Shown piece after piece: positions 1-6,566 of a DNA stretch of 7,684 nucleotides. Each line of letters starts with the position of its first letter. Within the stretch, counting starts at the first letter, position 1. The position numbers and the translations under genes were made by a program. The notes below the pieces were generated by a model. It made no database searches, was not told the origin of the DNA, and saw only the letters and a list, made by a program, of their open reading frames with translations. Origin of the DNA: CAYLZW01 sp964388085 (lineage in GTDB: Bacteria; Myxococcota; UBA727; CAYLZW01); the NCBI GenBank assembly GCA_964388085.1, contig CAYLZW010000274.1, positions 1-7,684 of the forward strand, read 5' to 3'.

Positions 1-886
1 ACTCGGCGCTGCGCCCGACGGCGGGATCGAGCTGTCCGAGCGCGGCCAGCGAGGTCAGGTTGCGCCCGAGGCTGGTCAGCCAGGGGAACCGATCGGGATC
101 CAGATCGTAGTCGGTGGGCGGCAGCGTGGGCGCGCGCGTGATGTGGAATCGCTTGCCGCGCGGCTTCTCGGGCTCGCGTGCCTTCTTGGAGGACGGCGGC
201 GTCGACACCGGCGGCGCGCTCACGGCGTCCCCGTAGTCGCTGTCGCCGTCTTCGGCCCACTCCTCGTCGGCGGGCTCTACGACGCTGCTCGACTCCGGCA
301 AGGGACGGGCGGCCACGGGCGCCTCATCGCCCGCGGGGCCCGGGTCGACGAACGTCTTCTTCGACATCACCACGTCGTCGCTGGGGCTCGGCACACGAGG
401 CCGCTCGTCGCGCGGGCGCTTTTGGGGCGCGCGCGCCTCTTGCAGCGGCTGCAGGAGCCGCCGCGGCAGCACGCCGGTGACGAAGGACATCACCTGGTTT
501 CGGAACGCGGGCAGCGGCTCGATCGCTCGCTCGAGCAGCCAATAAGCGAGCGACTCCCTCGTGCGCAGGAACCCGACCAGGAGGTGGAGCGTGTTCGCGC
601 TGCGGGCGTCGCAGCGCAGGGCGGTCTGCTCCGCCTGATCGAGCACGCTCTTGACGGCGCCATGCGCGTCGTGGCCGCTCTGCTTCATGAGCTCGAGCAG
701 CACGTCCTCGTCGACGGCGCGCTCGCGCAGCAGCACCTCCGCGGGGTTCGGCACGGTGAAGAGCGCCAACAAGAGGTGCGCTGTGTTGAGCTGCTGCCCG
801 ACGCCATCCGCGATTGCGCGCGCCTCCTGGAGGGTCCGCGCGAGGTCGGGAGCGAGCGCGAGGCGTGACGAAGGGCTGAGCTCCAT
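1..886 (-). CDS. ClpA/ClpC-type AAA+ unfoldase, N-terminal 295 residues (3' end beyond window)
   Basis: Hsp100/Clp proteins unfold substrates in the cytoplasm and usually feed them to ClpP. My translation from the ATG at 886 is open to base 1. Residues about 5-125 form a Clp N domain with its two repeats: LNTAHLLLALFTVPNP at about 33-48 and ANTLHLLVGFLR at about 97-108. Residues about 140-255 are a Pro/Asp/Glu/Ser/Arg-rich, probably disordered linker. Residues about 262-295 (WLTSLGRNLTSLAALGQLD, then PAVGRSAE) match the opening of the first AAA+ module of ClpA/ClpC (LTxLAxxGxLDPxIGRxxE). The Walker motifs would lie to the left of the window. An in-frame TGA, the stop of the upstream lipoprotein gene, lies 54 bp before the ATG with no other plausible start between, so the start is well fixed. 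The Shine-Dalgarno is poor. The long linker is unusual for housekeeping ClpA or ClpC, so an accessory ClpA-like chaperone is possible. I give no symbol because ClpA and ClpC cannot be separated here. Confidence 0.9.
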   Translation of the reverse strand, partial: MELSPSSRLALAPDLARTLQEARAIADGVGQQLNTAHLLLALFTVPNPAEVLLRERAVDEDVLLELMKQSGHDAHGAVKSVLDQAEQTALRCDARSANTLHLLVGFLRTRESLAYWLLERAIEPLPAFRNQVMSFVTGVLPRRLLQPLQEARAPQKRPRDERPRVPSPSDDVVMSKKTFVDPGPAGDEAPVAARPLPESSSVVEPADEEWAEDGDSDYGDAVSAPPVSTPPSSKKAREPEKPRGKRFHITRAPTLPPTDYDLDPDRFPWLTSLGRNLTSLAALGQLDPAVGRSAE

Positions 887-940
887 GGCTCGTCTTTGTA
901 CGTCGCCGCACGATCCGCGGGCAAGGCGAACCGCGGTTGC

Positions 941-1495
941 TCAGTCTTCGATGCAGACGCCGAGGCCGTCGCTGCCCTGCAGGCGCGTGCAGGTCTGCCC
1001 AGCGGGGCAGTCCTCGAGGTCGCCCGGGTTCGTGACGCCGCCGTCGTCGTCCGCGAACGGGCAGGCCTGCTTGCAGATCGCGTCCGTGCCGCCGTCACCG
1101 CTCGGCAGGAGCGTGCAGGCAAAGCCGTCATCGCACGGGCACTCCTCGTCGAGCCCACCGGCGGGGAGGCACGCGCCGCGATCGTCCTGCAGGCGACCGC
1201 AGGTGGAGCCGTCGCCGCAGGGATCGTCCGTGGCCTCCTGATCGCACACCAGGCGGCAGAAGCTCTCGTTCTCTCCGTTCGGCTGCGTCTCGTTCACGCA
1301 GACGAGATCGCCCGACTCACAGCGGTTGCCCGACGCGCACGGCTCGTCACGCGATCCGAAGCCAGGGCCGCCGTCGAGGCCGGGGACGACGCGCGGGCCC
1401 GCGTCGAAGCGCGCGTCCGGCGTCTCCGCCTCGGAGCAACCGACGAGGGCGAGCAGCAGCAGGAAGGACAAGGAGAGGGGAGAGCGGCAAGACAT
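941..1495 (-). CDS. Cys-rich secreted lipoprotein, function unknown
   Basis: This 184-aa protein starts with a lipoprotein signal peptide. A short n-region (MSCRSP) precedes a Leu-rich core and the lipobox LVGC, giving lipidation at Cys20. Ser at +2 fits outer-membrane sorting under the usual Lol rule. After it comes a flexible Asp/Gly/Pro stalk (residues about 21-50). The rest is a Cys-rich region with 16 further cysteines in a pattern of CxxGxxC-like and Cys-Asp/Gly-rich loops (for example EPCASGNRCESGDLVC and EECPCDDGFACTLL), consistent with up to eight disulfides in the periplasm or at the surface. Such proteins are frequent in Myxococcota, but no enzymatic motif is visible. I chose the ATG at 1495, with GGAG five bases upstream, over a TTG nine codons earlier that lacks a ribosome-binding site. 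It lies 134 bp after nadD and 54 bp before the clp gene on the same strand. Confidence 0.85.
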   Translation of the reverse strand: MSCRSPLSLSFLLLLALVGCSEAETPDARFDAGPRVVPGLDGGPGFGSRDEPCASGNRCESGDLVCVNETQPNGENESFCRLVCDQEATDDPCGDGSTCGRLQDDRGACLPAGGLDEECPCDDGFACTLLPSGDGGTDAICKQACPFADDDGGVTNPGDLEDCPAGQTCTRLQGSDGLGVCIED

Positions 1496-1500
1496 GGTGG

Positions 1501-1504
1501 CTCC
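1501..1504 (-). promoter_or_regulatory. Shine-Dalgarno of the Cys-rich lipoprotein gene
   Basis: GGAG on the minus strand sits five bases before the ATG at 1495. It decides the start: the upstream TTG at 1522 would place nine hydrophilic residues before the signal peptide and has no such site. Confidence 0.6.
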
Positions 1505-1541
1505 GGGTTCGCTTCCGCGCAAACGGCGCTGAGCACGCAGG

Positions 1542-1588
1542 GGCTTTCGTACACGGCCGACGAGCGCCCGCGACGGACCGCGAAAGCC
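1542..1588. repeat. 8-bp perfect inverted repeat between nadD and the lipoprotein gene
   Basis: GGCTTTCG at 1542-1549 and CGAAAGCC at 1581-1588 are exact inverted repeats around a 31-bp GC-rich spacer. They lie in the only gap (1496-1629) of the five-gene minus-strand cluster. The element could be an operator, an RNA stem in the leader of the lipoprotein mRNA, or chance. There is no T-tract, so it is not an ordinary intrinsic terminator. I see no convincing -35/-10 pair in the gap. Confidence 0.3.
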
Positions 1589-1629
1589 TAGCCCATCGAC
1601 GCGGTGGCCCCAAAGCTCATCGTCGAGTT

Positions 1630-2295
1630 TCAGCGGCGCGTCCGGTACAGGTTCCGCGCGAGGATGAAAGCGCGCACGGCCGCGTCGAGGCTGCCGGGGA
1701 CGTCTTCCCCGGCGGCGAGGCGGGCGCGCAGGTCGCGGCTCGACAGCTCGGCGAGGGCGAAGTCGAGGCGCGCGCGTCCGCGGTCGTCGTAGCCGGGGCG
1801 GGGCACGAGGAACAACTCCGCCAGGCGCTCCACCTCAAGCGGCTCCTGCCAGCGATGCAGCTCGTCGAGGAGGTCGGCGCCGGCCACCCAGAGCGGCCGG
1901 ATGCCGGGCCTCATGCGGTGCAGCGCGCGGAGGGTCTGCACGGTGTAGCTCGGCGAGGGCAGGCCCGACTCGAGGTCCACCACCCGGGCGCGCGGGCCGA
2001 GCCGCGAGAACGCGAAGCGACACATCTCGAGCCGATCGGGCAGCGGCGCGAGCTCCTTGCCGAAGGGATGATCGGCGCAGGGCAGCACCCACAGCTCACA
2101 CTCGTCGTCGACCGAGAGCACCGCGAGGCCCAGCATGGCGTGCGCGAGGTGGGGCGGGTTGAAGCTGCCGCCGAGCAGCGCCACCCTCTTGCTCGCCGGC
2201 AGCGGCGGCACCCGCTCATCGAGCGCGGCCAGCAAGGCGGCGTCCACCGTCGTCGCCGTGGCGCCTTTGGGGTCTGGCCGCTTCGACGCCGTCAT
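1630..2295 (-). CDS. nadD: nicotinate-nucleotide adenylyltransferase
   Basis: NadD transfers AMP from ATP to nicotinate mononucleotide, making deamido-NAD in the cytoplasmic NAD pathway. The 221-aa product has the nucleotidyltransferase signature GGSFNPPHLAH at 42-52 (the HxGH-type site, with Ala for Gly), SYTVQTL at 116-122, GADLLDELHRW at 139-149 (the GxD...W motif) and SSRDLR at 185-190, which corresponds to the family's S-[ST]-x-x-[IL]-R motif. These appear in family order and the length is normal for NadD, apart from about 36 extra residues before the first beta strand. The ATG at 2295 overlaps the stop of the preceding gene in an ATGA, implying translational coupling. An open frame extends further upstream to 2718, but that part is an Arg/Ala-rich shadow of the neighbouring gene. 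No rsfS gene follows, although that is a frequent partner elsewhere. Confidence 0.93.
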   Translation of the reverse strand: MTASKRPDPKGATATTVDAALLAALDERVPPLPASKRVALLGGSFNPPHLAHAMLGLAVLSVDDECELWVLPCADHPFGKELAPLPDRLEMCRFAFSRLGPRARVVDLESGLPSPSYTVQTLRALHRMRPGIRPLWVAGADLLDELHRWQEPLEVERLAELFLVPRPGYDDRGRARLDFALAELSSRDLRARLAAGEDVPGSLDAAVRAFILARNLYRTRR

Positions 2296-2903
2296 CCCTT
2301 CACGCTCAGCTTCGGGCGCGAAGACAGCGGGAGCTCGAGCCGAGCGCGCTCCTTCCCGCCGGGCGTGGTCACGAGCGCGCGCAGCATGCCTCTCGTCAGC
2401 TCGACCTCGAGCCTCGCGCCGCTCTCGAGGAAGTCGCCTGGGCTCAGCACCGCGCGACCCTGCCGGTCCTCGAGCGCGGCGTCGCCGCCGCCGCCCGCGA
2501 TCCACACGGCGGCGTTCACGAGCGCGTCCTCGTCGAGCAGATCCCTGCGCGGCACGGCCATGAGCAGCAGCTTGTCGACCATCTCGATGTCGCGATCGGT
2601 GGCCGGCAGCGGCCCGAAGCAGGTCGCCGGCCGCTCGCTGATGACCCGGACGCGCTCGAGCCAGGAGGCGGGCGCGGGTCTCGCCGGCGGCGGAGCGTCG
2701 CTCTTGCTCAGCAGCCACTCGGCCGCGGCGTCCAGAAAGCCCTCGTCACGACGCTGCCGGTCGGCGCCGGCCTCGAGCGCCGCCGCCTCGGCCACCCCAC
2801 CGAAGAGCAGGATGACGTCGGGCAACGCCTGTCCCGCGCGCGGCTCGAGCCCGCGCAGGGTCTGCCCTTCCGGGGCGCTGGCGTCGAGAGCCCAGACGCG
2901 CAT
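2292..2903 (-). CDS. hypothetical protein between namZ and nadD
   Basis: I do not recognise this 203-aa protein. It has no signal peptide or membrane helix, so it is probably cytoplasmic. Residues 1-35 look like a short alpha/beta start (MRVWALDASAP, then LPDVILLFGG). Residues about 36-70 are Ala/Glu-rich and likely helical, 70-80 are a Pro/Ala linker, and 100-140 are again helical, with DRDIEMVDKLLLMAVPRRDL and a Gly run AGGGG at 136-140. The last 60 residues look beta-rich, with alternating hydrophobics (ARLEVELTRGMLRALVTT). The ATG lies 2 nt after the namZ stop and the gene's own stop overlaps the nadD start by 4 nt, so all three genes should be translated together. No clear Shine-Dalgarno precedes it, which fits reinitiation. 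The even codon use and the perfect junctions make it a real gene. Confidence 0.82.
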   Translation of the reverse strand: MRVWALDASAPEGQTLRGLEPRAGQALPDVILLFGGVAEAAALEAGADRQRRDEGFLDAAAEWLLSKSDAPPPARPAPASWLERVRVISERPATCFGPLPATDRDIEMVDKLLLMAVPRRDLLDEDALVNAAVWIAGGGGDAALEDRQGRAVLSPGDFLESGARLEVELTRGMLRALVTTPGGKERARLELPLSSRPKLSVKG

Positions 2904-2905
2904 CG

Positions 2906-4087
2906 TTAGTTGTAGGCGTCGTGCAGCGCGTGCTCGCGCTGGGCCGCGACGGCCGCCTTGTCGTCGTCGATGATGGCCATGATGGCGGCCGCCGAGGCGC
3001 CCTGGTCGAGCGCGATACGCGGCCGATCGTCGCCGAACAGCAGGTCAATGGCGAGCCGGTCGCGGACGTACTCGTACTCCTCGCGCCGCCAGTCGAAGCC
3101 GGTGAACGTGCGCGCGGCGACGAGCACCGCGACGGCGGCGTGCAGCGGACGGAACCGCTTCGGATCGGTGACGTGCAGCTGCAGCCCTGCGCACAGCTCG
3201 CCGGCGTGTTTCCTCGTCGTGGGACGGAACCAACACGGGCGCAGCGCCACGCCCTCGAGGCCGGCGGCCGCCGTGCGCTCGACGAAGGCGTAGGCGTCGT
3301 CGATGTAGGGCGCGCCGACGAGCTCGAAGGGCCGCGTGGTGCCGCGCCCCTCCGAGAGGTTCGTGCCTTCGTACAGGCAGCCGCCGGGGTAGACGAGCGC
3401 GGTGTCGGGGGTCGGCATGTTCGGCGAGGGCATCACCCAGGGCGCGCCGCTCTCGTCGTGCAGCATCGAGCGTCGCCAGCCCTGCATCCACACGATGTCG
3501 AGGTCGCAGCGCGCGCTCTCGTCGAGCTGCTGGAACAGGCGCGCGAGCTCGCCCATGGTGTAGCCGTGGCGGTTCGGCAGCGGGTACTCGCCCACGAACG
3601 AGGCGAAGGCCGGCTTCACGAGGTTGCCCTCGACGAGGTCACCGCCGATGGGGTTCGGACGGTCGAGCACCATGCAGCGCACCCCGGCCTCGCGGCACGC
3701 GCGCATGGCGAAGGCGATGGTGTAGCAGAAGGTGTAGTAGCGGCTGCCCACGTCCTGCAGGTCGCACACGAGGACGTCGACGCCGTCGAGGTCGCGCGGC
3801 CGCAGGAACAGGCTCTCTCGCGTCGGGCCGTACAGGCTCACGACCTCGAGGCCGGTGCGCTTGTCGTGGTGGCTCGTGACGTGGTCCATGTCCTGCGCGT
3901 CTCCGAGCAGGCCGTGCTCGGGGCCGAACAGGCGCACGAGGTCGACGCCGTGCTCGCGGCAGCGATCCAGGAGGTGCACGTAGCGTCCGTCGACGGCCGC
4001 GGGGTTGCCGAGCAACGCGACCCGGTGGCCATGCAGCCGCTTCATCCCCTCGTCCGCGAGCACCTCGAGACCGATGCGCACCGCCAC
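2906..4087 (-). CDS. namZ: exo-beta-N-acetylmuramidase NamZ (DUF1343/YbbC family)
   Basis: Family members release terminal N-acetylmuramic acid from peptidoglycan fragments. The 393-aa product carries the DUF1343 signatures in order: LFGPEHGLLG at 53-62 (its PEHG Glu is probably catalytic), SLYGPTRESL at 84-93, CDLQDVGSRYYTF at 108-120, LDRPNPIGG at 141-149, HGYTMGELA at 174-182, PSPNMPT at 220-226 and EGTNLSEGRGTTRPFELVGA at 240-259. The length is typical of the catalytic unit. The start is GTG at 4087, supported by GAGGGAG six bases upstream. The N-terminus (MAVRIGLEVLADEG) has no signal peptide, although characterised homologues are often exported. The enzyme may therefore act in the cytoplasm on recycled muropeptides, or its export signal is missing. 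It heads the operon with the unknown gene and nadD. Confidence 0.93.
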   Translation of the reverse strand: MAVRIGLEVLADEGMKRLHGHRVALLGNPAAVDGRYVHLLDRCREHGVDLVRLFGPEHGLLGDAQDMDHVTSHHDKRTGLEVVSLYGPTRESLFLRPRDLDGVDVLVCDLQDVGSRYYTFCYTIAFAMRACREAGVRCMVLDRPNPIGGDLVEGNLVKPAFASFVGEYPLPNRHGYTMGELARLFQQLDESARCDLDIVWMQGWRRSMLHDESGAPWVMPSPNMPTPDTALVYPGGCLYEGTNLSEGRGTTRPFELVGAPYIDDAYAFVERTAAAGLEGVALRPCWFRPTTRKHAGELCAGLQLHVTDPKRFRPLHAAVAVLVAARTFTGFDWRREEYEYVRDRLAIDLLFGDDRPRIALDQGASAAAIMAIIDDDKAAVAAQREHALHDAYN

Positions 4088-4150
4088 GCGTCACTCCCTC
4101 TCTGCGCGCTCTGCCTTGCGGGCGCGGCGTCGTTCGGGGACAACCGCCCC
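4088..4150. promoter_or_regulatory. divergent intergenic region between namZ and the OYE-like gene
   Basis: Only 63 bp separate two genes transcribed in opposite directions, so both promoters must lie here or within the opposite gene's 5' end. I see no good sigma-70 pair inside. The best -10-like hexamer for namZ is TATGAC on the minus strand at 4184-4179, inside the plus-strand gene, with only a weak -35. For the plus-strand gene a GGGGA at 4136-4140 lies 10 nt before the ATG. The regulation of the two operons may be linked, but this is inferred from geometry. Confidence 0.4.
4094..4100 (-). promoter_or_regulatory. Shine-Dalgarno of namZ
   Basis: GAGGGAG on the minus strand is followed by a 6-nt spacer and the GTG at 4087. 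It selects this GTG over the second in-frame GTG two codons later (4081). Confidence 0.7.
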
Positions 4151-5059
4151 ATGCCAGACCGAGACGCGGTCTCGTCGAGTCATAGCAGGGCGTCGGCCCT
4201 CGCGACAGGACGCCCGCGGGGCCGCGCGCTGCCTTGGGGTACGCAGGCGCTGCCGCCGGCGGAGGCCCACGATCGAGCGCTGCTGTGGACGTTGGCGGTG
4301 AGCGAGGAAGGCAAGCGAAGCGCGGACGCCCCCGTCGTGGACGAGCAGACGCTGCGCGCCGCGCGCGCTCGTGATGACGTCGTCGTGGTGCTCGGCCACG
4401 CCGGACCCGACGCGGGCCGCTGGCGAGCCGCCCGGGCCGTCGGACCCGCGGACGTCCCCGCCGCAACCAGCGCTCGCCGCGCGCGCCCGCTGGACGACGC
4501 CGGCTGGGACGACGTCGTTCGCTCGTTCGCCGCCGCCGCGGCCCTCGTGCGGCAGGTGAGCGAGGCGGCCGAGGCACCTGCCCAAGGCCCGCCCTTCGTG
4601 CTCGTGGACGCGTCCGACGACGGGCTGCTCGCGTGCACGCTCTCCCCGCTCTCGTTCCCCGGGGCGAGCTCTGCCGAGCGCAGGGCAAAGCTGGTGCGCG
4701 TCCTCGAAGCCGTGCACGCCGGTGGCGTCGAGGTCGGTGTGCTGCTCACCGTGGAGGACCTCGCGCCCGGCGGCATCGATCCCACGGCCGGCATCGAGAT
4801 CGCCCGCGCCTGCACGGCAGCGGGCGCGTCCCTCGTCGTCGCGCGCGCGGGGACGGCGTGGTTCACGGACCTGCGCTCGCGGCCGCGCCACATGGGAGAG
4901 GACGAGCCGTGGCTGGCCAGCGCGCTCTGGCTCGTCGGCAAGGTCAGCGTCCCCGTCTTCGCGGCCGGCCCCGTGCGCGACGAGCGACGGGCGCTCGCGA
5001 TCGCACGCGGCGCAGGGCTCGCCGGCGTCATCGCTTGGGAGGTAGAAGGGCAGGCATGA
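4151..5059 (+). CDS. degenerate Old Yellow Enzyme-like TIM-barrel protein
   Basis: This 302-aa protein follows the order of NADH:flavin oxidoreductase/OYE domains, but poorly. VVVVLGHAG at 77-85 aligns with the family's QLxHAGR strand. RPLDDAGWDDVVRSFAAAAA at 112-131 matches the segment 'lt..EI..iv..Fa.AA'. DDGLLACTLSPL at 156-167 occupies the place of the hGYLlxqFLSP motif, and SSAERRAKLVRVLEAV at 173-188 that of GGSxENRxRFxxEvvxAV. Residues 193-235 (VEVGVLLTVEDLAPGGID, then GASLVVARAGT) and 264-297 (SVPVFAAGPV, then GAGLAGVIAW) resemble the last barrel strands with the FMN-phosphate loops. The active-site His and Tyr and the NxRxDxYGG stretch are missing, and the protein is shorter than usual, with no canonical N-terminus. 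It may not be a working reductase. Its stop overlaps the next gene's start by 4 nt. The ATG at 4151 is the first one outside namZ. The frame is open further upstream, but that region is antisense to namZ. Confidence 0.72.
   Translation: MPDRDAVSSSHSRASALATGRPRGRALPWGTQALPPAEAHDRALLWTLAVSEEGKRSADAPVVDEQTLRAARARDDVVVVLGHAGPDAGRWRAARAVGPADVPAATSARRARPLDDAGWDDVVRSFAAAAALVRQVSEAAEAPAQGPPFVLVDASDDGLLACTLSPLSFPGASSAERRAKLVRVLEAVHAGGVEVGVLLTVEDLAPGGIDPTAGIEIARACTAAGASLVVARAGTAWFTDLRSRPRHMGEDEPWLASALWLVGKVSVPVFAAGPVRDERRALAIARGAGLAGVIAWEVEGQA
5044..5050 (+). promoter_or_regulatory. Shine-Dalgarno of the 496-aa lipoprotein gene
   Basis: AGAAGGG inside the end of the OYE-like gene lies five bases before the ATG at 5056. 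It supports that start, which is also where the lipoprotein signal peptide begins. Confidence 0.6.
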
Positions 5060-6546
5060 CGACGCTGCCCCACCGGCATCACCGTGCCGCGCTCGCCGTG
5101 GCTCTGTGCGGCAGCGTCGTGCTCGGCGCCTGCGCCACCGAACGCAAGGCCGGCGAGCGCAGCCAGGATGTCGAGCGCGCGGCCCCCGAGGTGCCGCGCG
5201 GCGACGGGCCCGACGAGTCCCTCTCGCGCCAGCTGCTCGAGCGCGCGGCCGAGCGCGAAGCCCGTCGCGCGACGCGCGCGTGGCGCTGTCTCGTCGAGCA
5301 CGACTGCGCGGCGCTGTCCGAGGACGAGCGCCGCCGGGAGCGACAAGATCGGGAGCTGGCGCTCGAGGTGCTGCGGCAGCGCGACGTCGAGCGCGCCGCG
5401 GATCGCTTGCCCTTTCGCACGGCCGCGCGCATCGCGCTCGAGGAGTCGGTGCGCGAGTACGAGCTCGCGCGCGCGGCGCTCGAGGACAGCACCGTGCTGC
5501 ACGACGGACCGGAGCTGCCGTACGCATACGCAGACCTGCCGAGCGCGCTGGCGCAGGCGCAGCCGTCGGCTCGAACCAGGCTGTTGTCGTCGTCGTCCAG
5601 CTTGGTGGACGCACGGCTGGCGCTCAGCCCCTCGGCTCCGGAGGCGCGCGCGGCGATCACGGCGCGCGCGCGGCGCTCGGCGCCGGAGTTGATCGCCCTG
5701 CGCGCGGGGCTCACGGAGGCCGAGCTGCGAGCGCTCAGCGATGACGTCCTGGCCCGTACCGCCGACGGCCTGCCCGCGCTGCCCTCGGGGCCGGCCGATG
5801 TGCCGGCGTTGCTCGCCCAGCAGGCGGCAGAGCTCGACGCCACCAGTTGGCGGCGCGGGCCGCTCGTGGCGACGTTCGGCGGCCGCCGCGTGACGGTAAG
5901 CTCTGCGCTGCCGCAGTGTGTCGTCGTCGATCCGCCGCGCGACGTGCGCCTCATCGAGGGCGCGCACACCACCACGGCGCTCGCCCGCTACGCCCGCGCG
6001 TGCGCGTCGGCTGCCCTGCGGCTCCCGGAAGGCGCGTGGGATCCGATCTGGCTTCACGTCGTCGCCTCGCTGCTCCGCGACACGGCGTGGCTCTCCCGCT
6101 CTGGCGCCTCCCGGCCGGAGGCTCGCGAACGACAGCGGGCGGCCTACCTGCTCGAGGTCCGTCGCCTCGCCGTGGAGGTGCGCGCGCTGCTCGAGGGGAA
6201 GCACGACGTTCGCGCGGTCCTCGACGCGCACGCCATGAGCTGGACGTCGCCGGGTGCGGCGGTGCTCCCCGGCGCGTCGTCGCTGCTGGCCCTCGACGCG
6301 TCCGGCGCGGCGGCGGACGCGCTCGTGGCGGCCACGGTCGCCGCCGCGATCGACAACGCGTTCACGTCGAGGTTCGGCCCCGCCTGGCCGGCGGAAGCCG
6401 CGTCGGCGCCCGCCGTCGAAGAGGAGCTCGATCGGCTGGGCCTCGTGTGGCACGACGAAGGTCCGCGCGGGCTCCTGCGGGCGCTCGGCATCACGCGCAT
6501 CGACGCTGCGCCCGTCGTCGTCCGCGCCGCCCGCCTCGCACCCTGA
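5056..6546 (+). CDS. lipoprotein with a metallopeptidase-like C-terminal helical domain but no HExxH
   Basis: This 496-aa protein starts with a lipoprotein signal: a basic n-region (HRHHR), a hydrophobic core and the lipobox LGAC, giving lipidation at Cys26 with Ala at +2. Residues about 55-145 are Arg/Glu-rich and likely long helices or coiled coil, with two cysteines at 78 and 84. Residues 150-265 are Ala/Leu-rich. The C-terminal half has spacing like helical M2/M3-type zinc peptidases (gluzincins): SLLRDTAWLSR at 338-348, then AAYLLEVRRLAVEVRALLE at 362-380, SRFGPAWPAEA at 438-448 and GPRGLLRALGITRID at 469-483. No HExxH or second zinc ligand motif is present; EGAHTTTALARYARA at 301-315 stands about where it would be expected. 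I infer a non-catalytic relative anchored in the envelope. It could equally be an unrelated helical lipoprotein. It is translationally coupled to the OYE-like gene. Confidence 0.8.
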   Translation: MTTLPHRHHRAALAVALCGSVVLGACATERKAGERSQDVERAAPEVPRGDGPDESLSRQLLERAAEREARRATRAWRCLVEHDCAALSEDERRRERQDRELALEVLRQRDVERAADRLPFRTAARIALEESVREYELARAALEDSTVLHDGPELPYAYADLPSALAQAQPSARTRLLSSSSSLVDARLALSPSAPEARAAITARARRSAPELIALRAGLTEAELRALSDDVLARTADGLPALPSGPADVPALLAQQAAELDATSWRRGPLVATFGGRRVTVSSALPQCVVVDPPRDVRLIEGAHTTTALARYARACASAALRLPEGAWDPIWLHVVASLLRDTAWLSRSGASRPEARERQRAAYLLEVRRLAVEVRALLEGKHDVRAVLDAHAMSWTSPGAAVLPGASSLLALDASGAAADALVAATVAAAIDNAFTSRFGPAWPAEAASAPAVEEELDRLGLVWHDEGPRGLLRALGITRIDAAPVVVRAARLAP

Positions 6547-6566
6547 ACCAGGAACGGGAGCGCGCC

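Noticed and set aside
143..868. Plus-strand open frame over the Clp gene
   Set aside because: The minus strand carries clear Clp N-domain and AAA+ entry motifs. The plus-strand product is low-complexity and unrelated to any family.
1496..1522. TTG start at 1522 for the Cys-rich lipoprotein
   Set aside because: It would add nine hydrophilic residues before the signal peptide and lacks a ribosome-binding site, whereas the ATG at 1495 has GGAG at the right spacing.
2296..2718. N-terminal extension of the nadD frame
   Set aside because: The translation is Arg/Ala-rich and overlaps the well-formed 203-aa gene. The ATGA junction at 2292-2295 gives a natural start.
2921..4150. Plus-strand open frame continuous with the OYE-like gene, giving a potential 712-aa protein
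   Set aside because: This stretch is exactly antisense to namZ, whose family motifs are unmistakable. The plus-strand translation is His/Glu/Val/Ala-rich and matches no family. Such open antisense frames are common in very GC-rich DNA.
4180..6453. Long minus-strand open frames opposite the OYE-like and lipoprotein genes
   Set aside because: Their translations are Arg/Gly/Ala/Ser-rich with no motif. The plus strand has a lipoprotein signal, coupled starts and ribosome-binding sites.
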